Shown piece after piece: positions 1-8,057 of a DNA stretch of 64,000 nt (its first letter is position 1; every line of letters begins with the position of its first letter). The stretch is from Anaerolineales bacterium (GTDB taxonomy: Bacteria; Chloroflexota; Anaerolineae; Anaerolineales; Villigracilaceae). The notes below the pieces were generated by a model that was given only the letters and a program-made list of their open reading frames with translations, did no database searches and was not told where the DNA came from. The stretch spans positions 1 to 64,000 of the forward strand of contig JAUXUL010000027.1 in NCBI GenBank assembly GCA_030680795.1, in the 5' to 3' direction. The translations under genes and the position numbers were made by a program.

Positions 1-2
1 AT

Positions 3-353
3 CTTACCACCGGTCAAATTGCAAATCCGCATGTGGTGATTTGTGTTCCCGAGTCACTTGGCTGGCCTGACGGCATGACCTCCGACACGGATGGCTATTT
101 GTGGATCGCAATGTGGGGCGGGGCGCAGGTGACAAAGTGGATTCCGAATTCAGGCAAATTGCTGGAGCAGGTTTCCATCCCTGCCTTGAATACATCCTCC
201 TGTGTTTTTGGCGGCAGGGATATGAACGAGTTGTACGTCACATCTGCGCGCGTGGGGATGAACGCAGGAGACTTAAAAAAATATCCATTTTCAGGCGGGT
301 TGTTTAAAGTGATTACAAATGTAGTGGGAATGACGACATTCGAGTTTGGATGA
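3..353 (+). CDS. SMP-30/gluconolactonase-like protein, C-terminal part
   Basis: The frame is open from the first bases and stops at TGA 351-353, so the 5' end lies outside the window. The peptide contains GWPDGMTSDTDGYLWIAMWG, which matches the metal-binding core of SMP-30/gluconolactonase beta-propellers: an Asp-Gly followed by a second Asp and a LW(I/V)AxWGG strand. It ends with the usual ELYVTSA strand and a Gly-rich last blade. Family members hydrolyse sugar lactones in the cytoplasm. The specific lactone cannot be read here because the N-terminal half is missing. Confidence 0.72.
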   Translation, partial: LTTGQIANPHVVICVPESLGWPDGMTSDTDGYLWIAMWGGAQVTKWIPNSGKLLEQVSIPALNTSSCVFGGRDMNELYVTSARVGMNAGDLKKYPFSGGLFKVITNVVGMTTFEFG

Positions 354-664
354 AAAATAGCAAACCCTAAAGGTCTTTCTGGCAAACCAGAAGGCAGCTT
401 GCATATTGTTTTATTGAAATACTTGTTCAATATGCAAAGAAGACATTTAAGGTTTTTGCCAGAGATTCTTAGTGTGTTTTTGCATACGAATAATTTTTTC
501 AGAAAGAATAAAAAAACGCCAATCACGGCGGTGGAGGCCACATGGGGCAGACTGCCCCATGATTGAATTTTCCGAGACGTTTTCCCCTATAAAATTATTC
601 CCAATAGGCGCGCTCGGCCGCATTGTAAAGAAGTTCAACGAGTCGCTTCCTTTTGCTTTTATTA
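354..664. other. Non-coding gap with small hairpins
   Basis: No convincing gene lies in this 311-bp gap between two convergent genes. It holds three inverted repeats: TTCTGG-caaa-CCAGAA at 377-392, GCATATTG at 401-408 with CAATATGC at 428-435, and a perfect 10-bp palindrome at 541-561. The first could be a terminator stem for the upstream gene, but it has no T-run. Confidence 0.5.
541..561. repeat. Perfect 10-bp inverted repeat
   Basis: CATGGGGCAG and CTGCCCCATG are separated by a single A. The symmetry is exact. It is not followed by a T-run on either strand, so a role as a rho-independent terminator is not supported. It may be one of the short palindromic repeats seen elsewhere in the window. 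Confidence 0.5.
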
Positions 665-1465
665 TTATGGAGTAACCACTGTAAGTTGATCAATGGACAC
701 GGAAAGTTGAACCAGAGTTGAATATACCCAGGCGGTTTGGCCGGGCTGATCCGGGATTTCCACCAGAATCCACAGGTTATCTGCTGTTTTTCCGAGGGCC
801 ATTGTAGTTATTTGAACTGCAAGAATTCCCACCTCAGGAGCATTCAAATCCGGCGCGTTTCGCAGATTAACACCGCTTGGGCCAGGGTTGGTGGCCATCG
901 CCACCGACGGGGTGGCGGTTTCCGTCTCGGTGGGAGCACTCTCTCCGCCCTCCTGGGTCGGCGCAGGGTTCACCGCTCCAGGGGTGGCGCTGGCAGGTGC
1001 GACGACGGTCATGCCCAGCACATACGCCATCTCGATGATGTACTGGTCGTGCTGCTGGCGCGCCAGGGCGATGCCCTGATTCACGGCCGCTTGATCGGCG
1101 CCCCCCAGGAAAGCCATCAAGGTCTGGATGACGGTGTTCATGTGCGTCAGTTGGGCTTGTTTGAGCGCCGAAAGACAGGCCGGCACTTGCAAATCTTCGG
1201 CCTGGCGGCGGATGCGCTGCAGCTCGGAGATGGCCGGTAGCAGGTTCTCACGCGGAGCGTTGGAGGCCAGCGCCGAGGCGTCGTCGAAGGCCCGCATCAC
1301 GGAATGGACGCCCTGAATTACCGCCGGCAGGTATTCCGGCGAACACAGGTCCGGCGTGGCACCGGGAGAGGCGGTAGGTGTCGGTGCAGCCTGGCCGCGG
1401 CCGCAGGCCACCAGCAGAAAAGTTAGGGTTAGAAATACAGACAGCAGGGTAAATGGTTTCGACAT
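665..1465 (-). CDS. Secreted lipoprotein with C-terminal SH3-like domain (copy 1)
   Basis: The start at 1465 is chosen because it begins a clean lipoprotein signal peptide (MSKPFTLLSVFLTLTFLLVACG, written here as its hydrophobic core TLLSVFLTLTFLLVAC with lipobox Cys). A longer frame to 1540 would only add residues encoded by dispersed repeats (the PEPVEG-type motif). After the lipobox comes a Thr/Pro-rich linker, a helical region (about residues 45-150) and a C-terminal bacterial SH3-like domain containing VNLRNAPDLNAPEVGIL and WVYSTLVQ. Such domains usually bind cell-wall or surface ligands outside the membrane. The next gene (1546-2352) is a paralogue with the same layout, so this is a tandem duplication. 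Function unknown. Confidence 0.75.
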   Translation of the reverse strand: MSKPFTLLSVFLTLTFLLVACGRGQAAPTPTASPGATPDLCSPEYLPAVIQGVHSVMRAFDDASALASNAPRENLLPAISELQRIRRQAEDLQVPACLSALKQAQLTHMNTVIQTLMAFLGGADQAAVNQGIALARQQHDQYIIEMAYVLGMTVVAPASATPGAVNPAPTQEGGESAPTETETATPSVAMATNPGPSGVNLRNAPDLNAPEVGILAVQITTMALGKTADNLWILVEIPDQPGQTAWVYSTLVQLSVSIDQLTVVTP

Positions 1466-1489
1466 GCTCAACCTGGCAGGTTTCGACAG

Positions 1490-1507
1490 CCCTTCGACAG
1501 GCTCAGG
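1490..1507. repeat. Dispersed repeat A (CCTTCGACAGGCTCAGG type)
   Basis: This 17-18 bp motif recurs at 34298-34316 (inside thiN), 50966-50983 (inside a TIR gene fragment) and, degenerate, at 17894-17906. It is flanked here by two copies of AACCTGGCAGGTTTCG (1470-1485 and about 1518-1533), themselves palindromic. It lies just upstream of the chosen lipoprotein start and explains the spurious N-terminal extension. Confidence 0.7.
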
Positions 1508-1545
1508 ATAACAGCCCAACCTGGCAGGTTTCGGCTTCATGATGA

Positions 1546-2352
1546 TTAGGGCGTGGCAACGATGACCGGCAGCCCGCCCGGTCCGCTCACCTGTAACAGG
1601 GCCGCGTAGACCCAGGCGATCTGGCTCTGCTGCCCGGGGATTTCGATCATGATCCAGAAGCCGTCAGCCGAGTAGCCCAGCGCCAGCGCCGACTGGCCCA
1701 CTTCCAGCGCCCCCAGTTTCTGCGCCTCCAGCGAGGGCGCGGCCAGCATGTCCACCACTACCGGTCCCGGGTTGGTGACGATCGGTACTGCCGAGGTAGC
1801 GGTGGCCGTCGCGCCCGCCTCGGTCGAGGCTGGCGTGCCCAGCAGGAGCGTGGGGGTCGGAATGGCCACTATGGTCGTGCCCAGCAAGCGCGATACCTCC
1901 AGCATGTACTGATTGTGCAGTTGGCGCGACAGCGCCAGGCCCTGGTTGATGGGTTCGCTATCGGCGCCGCCCATGAAGGCCAGCATGGTCTGGATAACGG
2001 TGTTCATCTGCACCAGCTGCAGATCTTTGAGCGGCGCCAGGCAAGCCGGCGCATGGTGGTCTTCGGCCTCGCGGCGGATGCGCTGCAACTCGGAGACGGC
2101 CGACGATATTTGATCCCGGCTGGTGCTGATGGCCACGGCGTAGGCGTCGTCGAACTCGCGCATCAGGCGGTGCATGGAGCGGACCTCGACCGCCCGATTC
2201 TCCGGGGCGCAGGGGTCGGGCGTGACCGTAACGGTAGCAGTCGGGATGGCTGTCGGGCTGAGCGTGGCGCTGGGCGCAGCGTCCGGGGCGATCGCACTGC
2301 AGGCCGAGAGCAGCAAGAGCAGGGTTGGAAAGATGGAATGTATTGTTTTCAT
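1546..2352 (-). CDS. Secreted lipoprotein with C-terminal SH3-like domain (copy 2)
   Basis: A 268-residue paralogue of the neighbouring gene at 665-1465. The N-terminus is a lipoprotein signal (FPTLLLLLSAC), followed by a Thr/Ala/Pro-rich linker, a helical region that shares the stretches SELQRIRR, EAEDHHAPACL and MNTVIQTMLAFMGGAD with its paralogue, and a degenerate SH3-like end (FWIMIEIPGQ, IAWVYAALLQ). Two conserved Cys bracket the helical region in both copies and may form a disulfide. The copies differ most in the linker. Probably surface-anchored. No enzymatic motif is seen. Confidence 0.75.
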   Translation of the reverse strand: MKTIHSIFPTLLLLLSACSAIAPDAAPSATLSPTAIPTATVTVTPDPCAPENRAVEVRSMHRLMREFDDAYAVAISTSRDQISSAVSELQRIRREAEDHHAPACLAPLKDLQLVQMNTVIQTMLAFMGGADSEPINQGLALSRQLHNQYMLEVSRLLGTTIVAIPTPTLLLGTPASTEAGATATATSAVPIVTNPGPVVVDMLAAPSLEAQKLGALEVGQSALALGYSADGFWIMIEIPGQQSQIAWVYAALLQVSGPGGLPVIVATP

Positions 2353-2369
2353 GATTTTGTTTTGTATGA

Positions 2370-2398
2370 AATAGGGACGGCTGCCAGCCGTCCCTATT
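2370..2398. terminator. Perfect 14-bp palindrome between two minus-strand genes
   Basis: The arms AATAGGGACGGCTG and CAGCCGTCCCTATT are separated by one C. On the minus strand the structure follows the beta-helix gene (stop at 2419) and precedes the lipoprotein gene. The T content after it is weak (TTTCAT), so it is either a terminator or another palindromic repeat. Confidence 0.5.
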
Positions 2399-2418
2399 CA
2401 AGTGATTCAAGCCGGGTC

Positions 2419-3987
2419 TTACCCGGACACCAGCACGTACACGCCAGGCTGGGTAACTGTAAAGACAACCTGTCCATCCACGACGGTGGAGGGGATTATC
2501 ACCCACTGCGTGCCGTCCCAGAACAGGATGGTGAAGGGGGGCACCGCATCTTCGGGGATGTCGAAGGAGACCTGACCGTTGCCTACCGTTATGACACTTA
2601 TGCCTGCCACAAAAGTCTTGCCCTCGGGGAGCGCGCCTGGCAGTTCAGCGAGCGTCAACGGCGTAGTTTCGGCGATGATGGTCGTAGGCGCGAGGGGCGG
2701 AAGAATGGGTGTCGTACCTCCACCGCCACCACCGTCACCTGTGGGAGGCGCGGGAGGCGCCGCAAATGGATCGCTGGTCAGGAACGGGTTGAAATTCACA
2801 TTGCTAGAGACCGTGTCGCAGCCTGCGGTGCCAGGTCCGGTCGCGCAACCCCACCAGTTGCTGGTGGCGTTTACTTGTTCGCTAAGATAATTTGCAACTC
2901 CCGGTGTGTTTCCGGTAATGCTATTCTCATTGATGTATATCGTGCCCGGATGACCAGCCTCCAAATAAATACCCCCATACGTCTTGTTATTTACAATTGT
3001 ATTTCCCGTGATCGATATATTCATAGGTCCATATGGGCCATTGAGTTGCTGGTTGGACCAGTCGTATGTCCAAGGGGTGTCCCCTTGAAATGCATCACCA
3101 TAAGAGGAAATGTAAAACCCATCCGCATTGTTTTGCACAACATTGTCTTCAATAACGATATTCCGCGCGCTATCTATCCAGATGCCATCGTTGTCACCGT
3201 CGTGAATATAGTTATTCCGCACTATGAGTGTGCCGGGAGTCCCAGTAATAGATTGAAGGACCAATGACGAGGATGCCGCGTTCTCGATCTCATTGCCTTC
3301 AATTAGCAGACCGGAATAGTCCAAGTGTGTCGTTAATTTTGGAGACGAATATTTAAAAGCCTCTGCCTCGTATCCGACATAAATGCCGAATCCCCAGTAC
3401 CCGGGCTGGATGTTGGATATTTTGCTGTTGGTGATGTGAACATTCTGCAGACCGCCAGGGACACTGGCTTCGTAGCCGACAATAATCCCATCCTGCGTGA
3501 AATTAGTTACATCAATATTATTGAACGTGACATTGCCGGACTTGATTTTCACCCCGGTTGTCCACGTTGACACGAGTCCCGTGCCATCAAGCACGGCGCC
3601 ATCGGCGCCGGTCACGGTCAGCGGCTTGGATATGTTGATCTGCTCGTTATACGTCCCCTCCGCCACATTGACAGTACCTCCACTAGTGGCCAGAGTAATG
3701 CCATCTTGGATACTGGCCCCGGCATTCACATTGACCACCGAGGCGAAAATATTGCCCGACCCTGACACATTCGCACCGCTGTTGAGAGTGAAACTGGTGG
3801 TGTAGGCGCCTGCGCCTAACCCAAGTAGTGTGACCTGTTTAGCAATGGTTACGTTTTCAGTGTACGTTCCTGCTTCGACATTTATGGTTTCCCCCGCAAT
3901 AGCGAAATCGATGGCCGCCTGTATCGGAGTGGTTGAAACCGTACAGGTATTAGTTGCATCAACAGGCTGGCCAGTACAATCTGTCAA
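2419..3987 (-). CDS. Right-handed beta-helix protein, N-terminus missing
   Basis: The 522-residue frame contains repeated beta-helix coils (AGETINVEAGTYTENVTI, GGTVNVAEGTYNEQINI, then a parallel beta-helix with NxI(T)xN turns such as ITGNTIVNNKTYGGIY and an NWWG motif near residue 380). A Pro/Gly linker with six Gly in a row follows, then a C-terminal beta domain with FDIPEDA and WVIIPSTVVDGQVVFTV. Proteins of this type are exported and bind or cleave polysaccharide. No signal peptide is present: the frame starts abruptly at a TTG in a mature-like sequence (LTDCTGQPVDATNTCTV) exactly where the oppositely oriented kinase also becomes recognisable. I infer 5' truncation by a rearrangement or an assembly join. 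Confidence 0.7.
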   Translation of the reverse strand: MTDCTGQPVDATNTCTVSTTPIQAAIDFAIAGETINVEAGTYTENVTIAKQVTLLGLGAGAYTTSFTLNSGANVSGSGNIFASVVNVNAGASIQDGITLATSGGTVNVAEGTYNEQINISKPLTVTGADGAVLDGTGLVSTWTTGVKIKSGNVTFNNIDVTNFTQDGIIVGYEASVPGGLQNVHITNSKISNIQPGYWGFGIYVGYEAEAFKYSSPKLTTHLDYSGLLIEGNEIENAASSSLVLQSITGTPGTLIVRNNYIHDGDNDGIWIDSARNIVIEDNVVQNNADGFYISSYGDAFQGDTPWTYDWSNQQLNGPYGPMNISITGNTIVNNKTYGGIYLEAGHPGTIYINENSITGNTPGVANYLSEQVNATSNWWGCATGPGTAGCDTVSSNVNFNPFLTSDPFAAPPAPPTGDGGGGGGTTPILPPLAPTTIIAETTPLTLAELPGALPEGKTFVAGISVITVGNGQVSFDIPEDAVPPFTILFWDGTQWVIIPSTVVDGQVVFTVTQPGVYVLVSG

Positions 3988-5471
3988 GAAGCGGTGGTCG
4001 GGTCGTAGCGAGTCACACTGTAGCCCATGGTATGGACATGCCCAAACCCGGTATTTTTGAACATGATGCGGATCTCATCTGGTGGCATGACTTCGTGGAG
4101 ATTGTTCGAAATCTTCTGGTAAAATCCGGCATTGAACCGCGACAGGTATTAGCCATCGGCACCAGCGCCATCGGTTCCTGCGTTCTGCCTATCGATAAAG
4201 AAGGCAACGCATTAAGGCCAGGAATACTTTATGGCATTGATACTCGTGCTTCTGAAGAAATCGAACTCCTCGAACGCGAATTAGGTAAAGACACGATCTT
4301 TAAGAGATCAGGGTCACACCTCAGTTCTCAAGCTTCGGGCCCAAAGATATTGTGGATTCGGAATCACGAACCAGAAATATATGAGAAAACCTGCTGGTTT
4401 CTGACCAGTGAAGCCTATCTGGTATATAAGCTCACTGGCCAGGCTTCGATCGACATCTATACAGCGGATGGTTATGCACCCTTGCGCGACGTTCGCCAAA
4501 GAAAATGGCTTTCAGAAGTTGCTGCCCTGGTTACGCCGCTGGAACGTTTGCCGCAGGCGTATTGGAGTCATGAAATCGTTGGGGAAGTATCGGAGAAAGC
4601 AGCGAAAGAAACCGGTCTTGCCCAGGGTACACCTGTTGTAGCCGGCACTACGGATGCCGCCGCAGAGGCAATCAGCGCAGGTGTGGCAAATATAGGGGAT
4701 ATGATGTTGATGTTCGGCAGCAGTATTTTTTTCATTATGAAAACTGCGGAACTGATCCAGACCCGGAATTTCTGGAGTGCCAATTTCCTGGAAGAGGGTG
4801 CCTACACTTTTTTAGGCGGAATGTCGACCTCGGGCAGTCTGACCACCTGGTTTCGCAATCAATTTGCTCAGCAAGAAGTAGAAATCGAAAGACAAGGCGG
4901 TCAAAACGCCTATGCTGCTCTGGCAGAACTTGCCGCCGCTTCGATTCCAGGCTCGCATGGTCTGGTGGCATTACCATATTTTGAGGGTGAGCGAACGCCA
5001 ATCCACGATCCTCTGGCAAAAGGTATGTGGTTTGGTCTGAGTCTTAAACACACAAAGGGCGATCTCTACCGCTCTTTTCTTGAAGCGGTGGCTTTTGGGA
5101 TTCGCCACAATCTTGAAGTCATGCAGTCGGAGGGTGTTCAGCCTGGCAGGATTCTTGCAGTGGGCGGCGGCACCAAGAATTCACTCTGGATGCAAATCGT
5201 GGCAGATGTTTGCCAAGTCGAGCTAGCCATTCCTGAACAGCAGATCGGTGCCAGCTACGGTGACGCCTTCCTGGCTGCCACAGGGATTGGCTTATTCAAA
5301 GATCTTTCTCAGATAAAGCAGTGGGTCCGGATAAAAGAAATTGTTCGGCCGAATCCGGAAATCTACAATGCGTATGAGGTCAATTATCGGATTTACCGCG
5401 ATTTATATAAAAGTACAAAACAGATCATGCATGAACTTACTAAATCCTTAATGGATAATCCAAATCCATAA
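3954..5471 (+). CDS. FGGY-family carbohydrate kinase, 5'-truncated
   Basis: The homologous part begins around base 3996. It shows the family pattern: MDMPKPGIFEHDADLIWWHD, AIGTSAIGSCVLPIDKEGN, the substrate Asp region LYGIDTRA, a strong GTTDAAAEA loop (residue ~225) and the adenosine-site motif ILAVGGGTKNSLWMQIVADV near residue 400. FGGY kinases phosphorylate pentoses, pentitols or glycerol-like substrates with ATP. Full members have about 500 residues and begin with a GIDxGTT loop. That loop is absent here, and the first ~14 codons are antisense to the beta-helix gene, so the protein as read should be inactive. It is followed after 16 bp by a BtpA-family gene, a common partner in sugar operons. 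Confidence 0.75.
   Translation: MHQQAGQYNLSRSGGRVVASHTVAHGMDMPKPGIFEHDADLIWWHDFVEIVRNLLVKSGIEPRQVLAIGTSAIGSCVLPIDKEGNALRPGILYGIDTRASEEIELLERELGKDTIFKRSGSHLSSQASGPKILWIRNHEPEIYEKTCWFLTSEAYLVYKLTGQASIDIYTADGYAPLRDVRQRKWLSEVAALVTPLERLPQAYWSHEIVGEVSEKAAKETGLAQGTPVVAGTTDAAAEAISAGVANIGDMMLMFGSSIFFIMKTAELIQTRNFWSANFLEEGAYTFLGGMSTSGSLTTWFRNQFAQQEVEIERQGGQNAYAALAELAAASIPGSHGLVALPYFEGERTPIHDPLAKGMWFGLSLKHTKGDLYRSFLEAVAFGIRHNLEVMQSEGVQPGRILAVGGGTKNSLWMQIVADVCQVELAIPEQQIGASYGDAFLAATGIGLFKDLSQIKQWVRIKEIVRPNPEIYNAYEVNYRIYRDLYKSTKQIMHELTKSLMDNPNP
3985..4000. other. Probable chimeric junction truncating two genes
   Basis: Left of this point the minus strand encodes the beta-helix protein without its signal peptide. 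Right of it the plus strand encodes an FGGY kinase from its second strand onward (GRVVASHTVAHGMDMPKPG), without the usual first ~15-20 residues carrying the GIDxGTT phosphate-binding loop. The two 5' ends meet head to head within about 15 bp, with no intergenic region. Confidence 0.6.
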
Positions 5472-5487
5472 ATCTGACGAGGTAAAA

Positions 5488-6300
5488 ATGAAAACCTGGA
5501 TAGAAGATATTTTTTATGTCAAAAAACCCATTATCGCGATGTGCCACCTTGGGGCATTGCCTGGAGATCCATATTACATCAAAAAGGAAGGGCTAAAAGA
5601 GATAATAGAATGGGCTCGTAAAGATTTGATGGCTTTACAAAATGGCGGAGTGGATGCCGTGATGTTTTCCAATGAATTCAGTATGCCTTACCTGACCAAG
5701 GTTCACACCGTTACTGTGGCGGGCATGGCACGCATCATTGGGGAACTGATGCCGGAAATCAGGATTCCGTTTGGGGTAAACGTACTCTGGGATCCATCAG
5801 CATCCCTGGATTTGGCTGTAGTAACAGGTGCAAGTTTCGTACGCGAGATTTTTTCTGGTGTGTATGCAAGCGATTTCGGCTTATGGAATCCGGATTGTGG
5901 CGAAATTGTCCGTCACCAGCATGTCATCGGTGCAGACGCTGTAAAATTGCTGTTCAATATTGTCCCTGAAGCAGCTCGCTATCTTGCGGACCGCGATATC
6001 GTTGAAATCGCTAAATCTACCGTATTTAATCATCGACCAGATGGGCTTTGTGTTTCGGGATTAACTGCAGGAACGCAAACAGACCTGAGTGTTCTCAGCA
6101 AAGTCAAGGAAGCCGTTCCCGACACCCCGGTCTTTGCCAATACTGGAGTTCGACCGGAAAATGTTGTAGAGCAGCTTTCAATTGCCGACGGAGCCATCAT
6201 CGGAACAACATTCAAGTATGATGGAAAGTTCGAAAATCATGTCGACGGAGAGCGCGTGAGAGAATTCATGGGGAAGATAAAAACTTCGTTTCGGCCTTAG
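5488..6300 (+). CDS. BtpA/SgcQ-family TIM-barrel protein
   Basis: A complete 270-residue protein. The N-terminal KKPIIAMCHLGALPGDPYY, the central VMFSNEFSMPYLTKV, GVNVLWDPSASLDLA and the C-terminal ANTGVRPENVVEQL with DGAIIGTTFK are signatures of the BtpA/SgcQ family, whose members have a (beta/alpha)8 fold and are often found with sugar kinases and sugar permeases. The chemistry is not established. The AGGTAAAA just before the ATG is a plausible ribosome site. Its 3' end overlaps the convergent lipoprotein gene by 35 bp. Likely co-transcribed with the truncated kinase, originally as part of a carbohydrate operon. Confidence 0.85.
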   Translation: MKTWIEDIFYVKKPIIAMCHLGALPGDPYYIKKEGLKEIIEWARKDLMALQNGGVDAVMFSNEFSMPYLTKVHTVTVAGMARIIGELMPEIRIPFGVNVLWDPSASLDLAVVTGASFVREIFSGVYASDFGLWNPDCGEIVRHQHVIGADAVKLLFNIVPEAARYLADRDIVEIAKSTVFNHRPDGLCVSGLTAGTQTDLSVLSKVKEAVPDTPVFANTGVRPENVVEQLSIADGAIIGTTFKYDGKFENHVDGERVREFMGKIKTSFRP

Positions 6301-7249
6301 GCGGAATAAACTTGCACGATTTGTATTTGTATACAATCGTTGGGGTCCACCCATAGGTAAATGGGGCGTGAATCACGCCGTACAAAGGCAAATTGAACTT
6401 GCCGGATGCGTCAAGTAAGTCCAAGTCGGGAGAGATTGCGAGCATCAACAGGGTGTTTCTTTCAAGCTCTTGAATGGTAATCGTCCCATTGCGATCTGAG
6501 TCGAAGGCGGGCAGGAGGGACTTTGCCGCAGACTCATCTGTTTTGATAATTTTATTGAGTCCGTCAGTAAGAGCCGGAAGAAGCTTGCCGCGGAATTCGT
6601 CAACAGTCACACCGCCGCCCAGTCTGCCGTTGGCACAGCCCTTCGCGCTGAAGTCGGCTTCGAGGCGTACGCCGATCAAATCCACATCGACCTGCCCTCC
6701 CAATAGAACCATCTGGACTCGTGTCGAGCCCGGGCCACCTGTGAAGTGACCGTTCGTAAGTGTGCCGACAATCAGCGAGTTGGTAGGCGCAGCAGGATCG
6801 AGTGTGAACTTATCAGAGCCGTCGAAACTGGGTGCTGACTTGGTCTTTTGTCCCTGGAAGATTGACCACGACACACTCGGGTCGTTCAGGGGATCGTTTG
6901 CCTTTACGACGTGAAGCGAGACAAGTTGGCCGGTATTAACTGCTTGATCGAGAGCTGATTGCAATTCAATGCCTTGGGCCGCAGACGCGAGCAGAGTAAA
7001 CAGATCACCGAACATGTTGTCGGGACGCTGTTGCAAATCCCCGTCCACGTTCAGTGCGAACGCCTGTGTCTGCGCCTGCGTTGTCGGTATCAGAAGTTTG
7101 TTGGTGACGAATTGATATTGTATGCCCGTTGCAGGCAGGGCTTCAACGGTCTGTGTTGGCACGGGTGCTGGTTTTAATACTCCGCAGGACGCCAGTATCA
7201 ATAAAAGCACTCCGGCGCTTGTAGCAACAAAAACATATTTCATTTTCAT
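6266..7249 (-). CDS. Lipoprotein with one EF-hand calcium site
   Basis: The 327-residue product starts with a lipoprotein signal (VLLLILASC as lipobox) and a Pro/Thr linker. Near residues 248-259 it carries a canonical EF-hand loop, DSDRNGTITIQE, with acidic or amide side chains at positions 1, 3, 5 and 12 and Gly at 6. The region before it (residues ~90-230) is beta-rich with many Gly and is not one I can place. It is probably exported and calcium-binding. The gene is convergent with the BtpA gene and overlaps its last 35 bp. Confidence 0.7.
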   Translation of the reverse strand: MKMKYVFVATSAGVLLLILASCGVLKPAPVPTQTVEALPATGIQYQFVTNKLLIPTTQAQTQAFALNVDGDLQQRPDNMFGDLFTLLASAAQGIELQSALDQAVNTGQLVSLHVVKANDPLNDPSVSWSIFQGQKTKSAPSFDGSDKFTLDPAAPTNSLIVGTLTNGHFTGGPGSTRVQMVLLGGQVDVDLIGVRLEADFSAKGCANGRLGGGVTVDEFRGKLLPALTDGLNKIIKTDESAAKSLLPAFDSDRNGTITIQELERNTLLMLAISPDLDLLDASGKFNLPLYGVIHAPFTYGWTPTIVYKYKSCKFIPPKAETKFLSSP

Positions 7250-7283
7250 GATTGATCTCCTCTTTACTTATCATATACAAAAC

Positions 7284-7340
7284 ACTCCCCAGCCACATCC
7301 ATCAGCCGGGGAGAACCCTCTTCCGCCACTTGGGGGAGAC
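7284..7340. repeat. Dispersed repeat B (CCCCAGCCACATCC type), copy 1
   Basis: The core CCCCAGCCACATCC, then GCCGGGGAG and CCGCCAxTTGGGGGA, is shared with 7755-7810 and partly with 17761-17794. Read on the minus strand it adds a tail ending ADGCGWG to neighbouring open frames, which should not be taken as protein. Confidence 0.6.
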
Positions 7341-7374
7341 CCTGTTACCGTCACCACTTCCACCCGATGGAATC

Positions 7375-7570
7375 TCATTGACGTTTTTCGTCTGGCGTTT
7401 CTTTTTTCTGCTGTTTGAGTCGGGAATAATAAACGCTTAAGTAAGCGCCAAAGAGAAAGATGAGTCCGCTCAGATAGCCCAAGCCGCCCATCATCATGCC
7501 GCCTCCAAGATAGGAGCAAAAGGACGACGATGCCGATAATTCCAACGACCAACCAGTTACCTTTTTGCAT
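7375..7570 (-). pseudogene. Small two-segment membrane protein with a frameshift
   Basis: From the ATG at 7570 the frame reads MQKGNWLVVGIIGIVVLLLL and then becomes Arg-rich and continues into repeat B. One base later the other frame reads YLGGGMMMGGLGYLSGLIF, LFGAYLSVYYSRLKQQKKE and a stop at 7375-7377. Together they give a sensible ~65-residue protein: an N-terminal membrane helix, a Gly/Met turn, a second helix and a charged tail. The frames join at about 7510-7520. Either the gene is broken or the assembly carries a one-base error. Confidence 0.6.
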
Positions 7571-7889
7571 TTTATATCTCCATTTATTTAGTAAGTATCT
7601 GTCCCCGTGCAGGCAGTTTTTCCAATCATACAGCTGCGCTAACGACTTCCATCTTCAAACTTCAAATTCAGCAGTAATAGACGAAGGACTGAACGATTGT
7701 CTGTCAGAGCGTCAACTAAATACATGTGAATCATAAAACCATAGCACAACAATCTCACTCCAGCCGCACCCATCGGCCGGGGAGTGTTGAGCTCCGCCAA
7801 TTGGGGGAAGTTCCAATAGGCAGAATTGCTTATCGAAATAAACAAGATGGCCGGTCCAAAAGACAGGCCATTTGCGTGAAGAGGAGAGA
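7571..7889. other. Non-coding gap holding repeat B copy 2
   Basis: This stretch shows no protein-like frame apart from tails that translate repeat B. Nothing resembling a tRNA or terminator was seen. Confidence 0.4.
7755..7810. repeat. Dispersed repeat B, copy 2
   Basis: Contains CCAGCCGCACCCATCGGCC, then GGGGAG and CCGCCAATTGGGGGAAG, matching copy 1 at 7284-7340 with a few changes. The arms GCCGGGGAG and CTCCGCC-like parts allow a hairpin. Confidence 0.6.
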
Positions 7890-8057
7890 TTAGTGATGGT
7901 GAACGTGTTCGTCGGCTTTGCCAAGATATTTTTCAGGGTTCTCGTCAAAAGCCTTCTTGCAACCGAGCGAGCAGAAATAATAGGTCTGCCCGTTGTGTTC
8001 GGACTTGCCAGCGGCGGTCGCGGGGTCAATGTCCATGCCGCAGACGGGATAGATTAG
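7890..8057 (-). CDS. YHS-domain protein, start disrupted
   Basis: The minus strand encodes YPVCGMDIDPATAAGKSE, then QTYYFCSLGCKKAFDENPEKYL and a His-rich tail ending HVHHH. The pattern VCGMDxD...YYFC...GCKxxFxxxPxxY is the YHS domain, a small metal-binding module found in copper transporters and heavy-metal proteins. Residues C6, C29 and C33 (counted from 8057) are the likely ligands. There is no good start: a TGA lies directly upstream in frame, and the first ATG (8036) falls after the first Cys. The 5' end seems to have been lost where a remnant of another gene begins (see 8050-8112). Confidence 0.65.
   Translation of the reverse strand, partial: LIYPVCGMDIDPATAAGKSEHNGQTYYFCSLGCKKAFDENPEKYLGKADEHVHHH

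Noticed and set aside
1915-3267. A 450-codon plus-strand open frame
   Set aside because: It is antisense to the lipoprotein and beta-helix genes, crosses their intergenic palindrome and has a Arg/Gly/His-rich composition without any family motif.
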